Shown here piece by piece: positions 58,358-64,000 of a stretch of 64,000 bases of DNA. This DNA is from Brassica napus (lineage: Eukaryota > Streptophyta > Magnoliopsida > Brassicales > Brassicaceae). The notes below the pieces were generated by a model. It did not search any database and was not told the DNA's origin. It saw only the letters and a program-made list of their open reading frames with translations. The translations under genes and the position numbers were made by a program. The stretch's first letter is position 1, and each line of letters starts with the position of its first letter. The DNA lies in NCBI RefSeq assembly GCF_020379485.1, contig NC_063444.1:6520652-6584651 (forward strand), in the 5' to 3' direction.

Positions 58358-58636
58358 TCTCCAAAAATTAGAAAAGAATTATGAAATGACATTTTGGGAT
58401 GTTAATCACATTTCCAAATTAATCATGTACAATTTTATATGTTTGTGGTTAATGAATCATAAATGTGTGTGTGATTTTTTTTAAACACTAATAAACATGT
58501 GTTAATCCATTGTTTATGTATATTCATCTTTCTCTCTGATAAATCACTGTAGTGTTATAAAGGTAATTTTAGTTATATGCAATGTTATTTTTTAACAAAA
58601 AGAAAATTTTCATGCATAGCATGGGATCAATACTAG
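58358..58636 (+). mobile_element. Possible short non-autonomous Helitron
   Basis: The 3' end is clear: perfect hairpin CATGC-ATA-GCATG at 58611-58623, then GGATCAATA and CTAG at 58633-58636, followed by T. A plausible 5' end TCTCCAAAAATTAGAAAAG starts at 58358 after an A. Insertion between A and T without duplication fits Helitron biology. The 5' end is a guess. Confidence 0.6.
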
Positions 58637-61260
58637 TTTTAATTATTTTAGATATTTACGTTTGATTATTTGTATATATTTTCAAATATTTAAACGAACT
58701 TAAAAGTATCATATATTCTGGATATTTATATATATATATATATTAAATCAAAAAATAATTAATATATATAAGTATATAAATCTATTTTGGATACCTAAAA
58801 TATTTCGGTTCGGATCGGATTAGGTTTTAGTTCTTCAAATACCAAAATTTTGAATAATTCAGATATTTAATCAATTTCGATTCGGATTTGGTACTACTTA
58901 TTCGGATTGGGATCGGTTCTATTCTTCGAATTCGAGTTTTTTGTCCAATCCTAAATAGTGACATAAAAATACAAATAACACTGTATTTAAAAAAAATACG
59001 GCGCGCATGTAAAAGTCTGGCCGATGATTTAAACATTTACGTACCGATTTCAGTTTTGTATGGTTTTCTTTTTGGCCGGCCTGTATTTTTATAATAAGTC
59101 TATTTTTTATAATAAGTCTATTTCTGATTATTCATTTATCAATTTTTGTAAATTCATTTGAATATAATCCAGTAACATACTTGTATATCATTGAAAACAT
59201 CAATAATCCATGTAAACTCAGCACTGGGAAATAATAATACTTTTTAAAACAGTTTCAAAAAACAGAAACCGGAGGTATGACGTGAATATATTCGAATTAA
59301 AAAATTAAGTTGTTTTAACATACAGAATAATGAAATTATTAATTATTCACAAGATAGCCAATTTTATATACATTTGGAAAAGTGATGTTCAGCTCGGCAA
59401 CGGCGGGAAATAAAAGTTATTACTCATAATCAATCAAATTAATATATAATACAATTGTCTTGTTGTCTTGAACGATAATCATGGTCAGGTCGTGATTAAG
59501 GTCTTAAATATGTCAAACTTTGCCTGCCATGTTGCAGACCTGCAAACGAACTCACATCGACCGGTCTGCTACATTATTTAATCATAATAAATACTCCTTT
59601 TGTTTCTAAAATGTATATTTATATTTTCTACTTATATTAAGAAAACATAAAAAAATAATAGTAAATATATTATTTTCTCTATTTTCCAAATTTCCATCAT
59701 TCTAAACAATAGTATTTCAAAAAGTAGAATTATTTTTTTGAAAATTTGCAATATAATGTTATTAAACAATAGAAACTGCATAGAAAACTTCAGACATACA
59801 TTTTTTGAAATATTTTTTTTACTGTGAAACATTCATCTTTTAGTTATAGATGGAATAATATTTCATAATTAAATGATTAAAAATATTATAATCATGTGGC
59901 TTCAATATTTAAATGGTTGACAAACATATACTAAAATGATCCAACTGTCTAAACAAATAATTACAGTTAAACCTGTTAGATTATTATTATTATTATTGGT
60001 AAAAGACTCAAATAATTAAAGTGTTGTCATTTTATAATTAAAGTGTTGTCATTTATAATTAAAGTGTTCTCATTTTATAGTGATATATGTATTAAATTTT
60101 CATTATTTTACTATTAATTTACAATTGTCTCAATAAATTTTTGAGAAGATTTTAAGTTTTTAAGAAGCAATATTAGTTTTTGTCAATGTTTGATGTTTTT
60201 ATATTTTCATTTGAAATTCTACAAAGTTATGAATTTAATAGCTTTAAACTCTTTATATTAAATAAACGAGTTAAATAAAAAATTAAATCATTGAATTATT
60301 ATAATGAACGTTTTAAAATGATGTGTTGATATGCATTGAAATGTTGGTTGGAGTGTGAAATCCATATCATATAAATGAAAACGTATGTTCACAATTGAAT
60401 AAATCCTTTTAGATGTGGAGTTTCACAACGATCTCATGAGAGGTTAACAACTCAATTCTACAATTCTTGTCATATCTTCAATATGTTGTTTTATGTTTAA
60501 CTTGTGAGATTATGTTGTATGCTGTGATGTGGGATAAACCTGATTCTGATATCCAAGGAATTTAAGGGTTGAAGTCTTTGTGTCAACAATCTCGATTACT
60601 TAAGCAACTTGTTACGATTCAAAGTTTTTTTTTGTTTCTTTGTGTGTTGAATTTCAAAATGTTTTTAACTCATCTACTTTTTTGGTGTCATTGGCTTGAA
60701 TGTTTTTAATTTGAACTTTAAATTGTGTTTGATTGTGTTATACTCTTCATTTTATGTTTAAGTTGATAGATTAATTAAATTTATTTCAGTTTAACTGAAT
60801 TTTGGGTGCACTCGAATATTTGAAACAAAATTGATTCATTTATAGTCGGATATAATTTTCACTGCTCAAATCGACTCAGAGCCATTGATATCTAATCTGA
60901 AACCAAACCAAATTTTATAAAGTATCTATTGGATATTGAATTCATTTGTTCGATATATCTGGACCGAACCTATCCTATTTGAACCTGACCTAAATCCCCA
61001 AAAATCCAAAACTTATTTATACACCTATTAGATCATTTATGAGTTCTAGCCACTACACCAATTTGGTTTGTTTATTTACAAGAATCAAATGATGTTGCAC
61101 CGAGTAAAAAGATCAGAACTTGTCTCGTGTCTAATTCATATCATTTATAATAATAAAAAACTGCTAAAATCAATAATCTACTGATACTAGATTTTTAAAA
61201 AAATTAAATACAAAGTCCCTTCAATAGTCTACCGATAAGGAAAAAAAGAGAAAAACAACA
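58637..61260. other. AT-rich intergenic DNA with simple and short tandem repeats
   Basis: No gene. Contains GGTTCGGAT-type dispersed repeats (58800-58940, 60890-61000), an ATT microsatellite at about 59982-59998, and three tandem copies of a ~22-bp unit (ATAATTAAAGTGTTGTCATTT) at about 60012-60077. Small frames here have no domain. Confidence 0.5.
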
Positions 61261-61279
61261 AGGAGAATGTATTCAACTC

Positions 61280-61630
61280 AGAGTTTCAGGTGATTTGTAT
61301 TAAAATGACAAATTCACTGTTATTGAAACATGAATTTTAAAAACTCATTTAAAAACTCATTTTAAATCCACTGTTATTGAATCTGACATTTCTTAAAATA
61401 CTCTGAAATCCACTGTTATTGAAAATATTTTAAGTTGTGGAGTTTTAAAGTTTTCAGGTGATTTTAGGGTGTCTGGTTATGATTTCTTAGTTAAAAAAAT
61501 TAAAACTTAAATCCCATAGTTTTAAGTGATATTCTAGAGTAGTTTAACAAAAATCATTTAAATCTCTGCAACTTATTGAAATCATCTAAAACCTCTTTAA
61601 AAATCAAATAACATATTAAATAATTGAATA
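61280..61630. repeat. MITE-like repeat with recurring CCACTGTTATTGAA motif
   Basis: CACTGTTATTGAA occurs three times (61316, 61368, 61413) together with related inverted motifs (ACTTAAATCC, AAATCATCTAAAACC). The pattern resembles dispersed AT-rich inverted repeats of Brassicaceae. Exact ends were not determined. Confidence 0.5.
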
Positions 61631-63230
61631 CATCTCCCTAAGATAAAAGAAAAAGCATACGCAAAATGAAAGAAGAGTGTCGACCACCAACACTCAAGTC
61701 TCAAAAACATCACTCTGCGTACGACCAATCGAAGAAAATATGATGTTTCCCGAATCTAATAGCAGTCCCGAAGGAGAAGTAATATAAAATATCTTAAAAC
61801 TAGGTAATAATCTTCGCTTTGCGTACAAATATGATTATTAATTTTGTTATTTTTTAATAAAAAGACATTAATCTGTTTAATCTAAGATATAGGTTCGGTT
61901 TTAGGTTGTTTTTTTTTGTTTTTAATCTCCTAAAATATAACTATCATTTTAAATTAGTATTTATTAGGTTTGTTCGGTTAAAATGTTTGATGCTTTTGTT
62001 TTTTCCTGTGATAATCAAAATTTACTATTATTTGTTTCATGTTATGAATCTTAGATAGTCGTGATGTCGAACCAATGGTTTCATATTATAGTTTCTAAAC
62101 GGATAATAGTTAAAAAAAAAAAATTATTAAGACAAATCATTTTACTACAATTTAGTCGATAGTGAAAGAAGCATTAAGAAAAAAATATTTTAACTTCCAA
62201 AAAAATTTGATATTTCAGTTTTGGTAAATACTTAGTTATAAAGTGTTCACGTCAATGTACACATGTATGTGTATGTAAAAGTATATAAAGATAGTTGATA
62301 AATATATAAAGATACTGTTAATTAATATTAAATGACATTTTTTCAAAATAATACATGAAAAAAAATCTTAAAATGAAATTATCTAAAAACAAAAATATTG
62401 TAAAATATCTATAAACTATAATATATAATTTATATATAATTCTTTAAATATATACGGATCAAATTGAATATCCGTTCCTATAAATATTGATATTTGTGAT
62501 TTACTTTTTTTTACGGATATTGCATTTTAGTATTTGATTTGCATCGTATAGTAACGGATATCCGGATTTTTCGGTTCGAATCAAAATGGATAACGAATCT
62601 AATCAAAATTTATGAATAATTTGATCAGCTCTATTCGTAAACAGTAAAAATAACGTAAAGAATAACCAAAATTTTATATTAAAAAAACGTAAAGTACATA
62701 GTGTAAACATATTTATGTAGAGTTTGGCTGATAAGCTCTCTACATGTGACATGTGTCCATTTTCATGTAAACATATTTATTAAAATGTTTCTACACATAC
62801 ACATGACAAGTGTCTAGTTTAGTGTGAATGCATTTATTACGATGATTTTCTTTTAATAGATAAGGAATATTACAATATACATAGTTTCGAATATCCCGAA
62901 TATTCCCGGTGAGGTGCCATTTCTACTTTTTGACTATTAAAATGGACGTATCTTAGAATTTCCATGATGTGAAAGAATATATGAATTAGCTGAACTTTTG
63001 AATTGCGTATGTGTTTTTTTTTTTTGCAACACAAGAATTGCTTATGTGTTTTTATTTTTTTTAGACGGTTAATATTTCGTGTATTCTTACGTAATTTAGA
63101 AAAAATATAAACTGTATTTTTGAAAAAGACAGAAGAGAAATTGTACAGAATGAAAAGGAACAGAAATGAAATAGGTGTGTTCAGGTAGGGGTCTAACTGA
63201 AACACACACGAAGGATCTATTAACTTCCAA
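61631..63230. other. Intergenic, distal CBL1 upstream region
   Basis: AT-rich, no gene. A weak Helitron-like end (CTAG at 61800-61803 followed by TTCGCTTTGCGTA) is present but its hairpin is poor. The 62870-63205 minus frame is rich in Lys/Phe and unsupported. Confidence 0.4.
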
Positions 63231-63484
63231 AACTGAGTAGTCTTCCACGCGCTTACGACCTTCCCACGTGCGGCATCCCGTTTTATAAAGCCAGCCGCTA
63301 CTTCATTCTCAATTCTTCCAAAGAAAAAAAAAACGTAAATTGATTATCAACCGTCAGATTATTCATTTTGCCATCAACGTTAACCAATCTCTACACAGAT
63401 CATCTGCCTTCTCTCTATTTTTTTGCTGTTTCTCGCTCCTCTCCCTCTCTGTATCTCTCCGGCTAGCAGTTCTCTAACGTGGTG
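63231..63484 (+). promoter_or_regulatory. CBL1 core promoter and 5' leader, with G-box
   Basis: A G-box/ABRE-type CACGTG lies at 63265-63270 and a TATA box (TATAAAG) at 63284-63290. A pyrimidine-rich leader (CTCTCTCC tracts) follows. The short distance from G-box to TATA suggests stress or ABA input, which fits the stress role known for CBL1. Promoter activity is inferred. Confidence 0.65.
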
Positions 63485-63880
63485 GTGAGTGTTTTTGCTT
63501 TCGATCATTTATAATTATCTTTCAGTTGAATTTCCTGGTGTGCTTACATTTACCTTCTTTGATTCTACTTTCTGGGTTGGAATTGTGTTTTCTGGTATAC
63601 TTTTTGAATGTCATTTATGTATTTTCTATGTTATGGATCCGAACAACATACTTTGTGTGTTTTACGATATTGACTTGAAGAAGATGATAGAGATTCTAGA
63701 CTGTTCTCTTTCGTTGTTTTGTTTCTAAGACGGTTCTGCAAATTTTATTTGTTTGTCTGCTCCTATTTAAATGATCTTGTTTTATTCAAAGTCTTGTGTT
63801 CTGTTTCCACGTAGAATATTTTTTTTTTTTGAACTTTAATATGTGTAGATTTTAAAAATAATGTTTGTGATTATGGGCAG
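63485..63880 (+). other. Intron in the CBL1 5'UTR
   Basis: A GTGAGT donor at 63485 and a TTATGGGCAG acceptor ending at 63880 bound a T-rich 396-bp segment directly upstream of the CBL1 start. The 79-codon frame at 63489-63728 lies inside this intron and is not considered a gene. Confidence 0.7.
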
Positions 63881-63922
63881 TAACAGTAGCAGCCGTTGGA
63901 TTATCGCGGTTTCCATCTGTAA

Positions 63923-64000
63923 ATGGGCTGCTTCCACTCAAAGGTAGCTAGAGAATTCCGAGGACACGAAGACCCTGTTAAGCTTGCCTCCGAAACTGCC
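63923..64000 (+). CDS. CBL1: Calcineurin B-like calcium sensor CBL1, first 26 codons (cut by window edge)
   Basis: The N-terminus MGCFHSK followed by EFRGHEDPVKLASETA is diagnostic for CBL1. Gly2 and Cys3 form the N-myristoylation and S-acylation signal that anchors the sensor at the plasma membrane, where it recruits CIPK kinases (for example in K+, nitrate and cold or drought signalling). The EF-hands lie beyond the window. No intron falls in the visible part. The close relative CBL9 shares most of this region, so CBL1 is preferred because of the collinear position (At4g17615 next to At4g17610, from memory). Confidence 0.92.
   Translation, partial: MGCFHSKVAREFRGHEDPVKLASETA

Noticed and set aside
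61800..61830. Fourth Helitron 3' end
   Set aside because: CTAG is present, but the upstream stem is only about 3-4 bp, so it was not listed as a feature.
62870..63205. 111-codon minus frame upstream of CBL1
   Set aside because: Low-complexity Lys/Phe/Asn sequence crossing homopolymer T runs, with no family match.
63489..63728. 79-codon frame just upstream of CBL1
   Set aside because: Falls entirely inside the predicted 5'UTR intron.
1..64000. CRISPR arrays, bacterial operons, rRNA or tRNA genes
   Set aside because: None seen. Tandem repeats here are irregular plant repeats, and the gene structures are eukaryotic with introns.

Overview
This is plant nuclear DNA, and gene content and order point to Brassica or a close relative. 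Evidence for a plant: AT-rich intergenic DNA, short GT-AG introns, plant-specific gene families, and CACTA, LINE, Helitron, Stowaway, hAT and LTR elements. From memory, the single-copy genes follow the Arabidopsis chromosome 4 interval At4g17510 to At4g17615: UCH3 (-), RGGB (+), RAB1C (-), an At4g17540-like gene (+), G3Pp4 (-), GATA26 (-), a SpoU/TARBP1-type RNA methyltransferase (-) and the first coding codons of CBL1 (+) at the right edge. Some Arabidopsis neighbours that I recall are absent, as expected after polyploidy and gene loss. I worked out exon structures by hand. In the complete genes, all but one large gene, every assigned exon keeps the reading frame.

Layout. 1-6.2 kb is transposon-rich: a TIR element, then a LINE ORF split by a CACTA element with a 3-bp target duplication. 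6.3-18.0 kb is a compact gene block (UCH3, RGGB, RAB1C, At4g17540-like, G3Pp4) with one Stowaway MITE. 18.3-23.5 kb holds a telomere-motif repeat, a broken F-box/DUF295 gene and Helitron-like debris. 23.6-26.1 kb is GATA26. 28.8-29.6 kb is a chimeric gene scrap: part of a BAG6-like ubiquitin-domain protein abutting a copy of part of the downstream TORTIFOLIA-like gene. 30.3 kb is a small secreted lipid-transfer-like gene, followed by locally duplicated DNA with a hAT-like MITE and a poly(A) retroposon. 33.0-36.1 kb is a TORTIFOLIA1/SPIRAL2-like gene with a GC-AG intron. 37.2-46.3 kb is the large methyltransferase gene. 47.5-55.7 kb is a transposon cluster: a second CACTA element and a 6.5-kb non-autonomous LTR retrotransposon (minus orientation, tRNA-Asp-type primer site, 5-bp TSD) whose left LTR carries a nested 0.9-kb hAT element with an 8-bp TSD. 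55.7-63.2 kb is AT-rich repeat debris with Helitron-type ends. 63.2-64.0 kb is the CBL1 promoter, 5'UTR intron and first 26 codons.

The genes are housekeeping or signalling genes in conserved order and form no obvious pathway. UCH3 and RGGB are divergent and share a short promoter with site II and telo-box motifs. I found no convincing undescribed biochemical system. The most unusual items are structural: datable nested insertions, a near-perfect 36-bp hairpin in the first CACTA element, the BAG6/TOR1-like chimera and the GC-AG intron.
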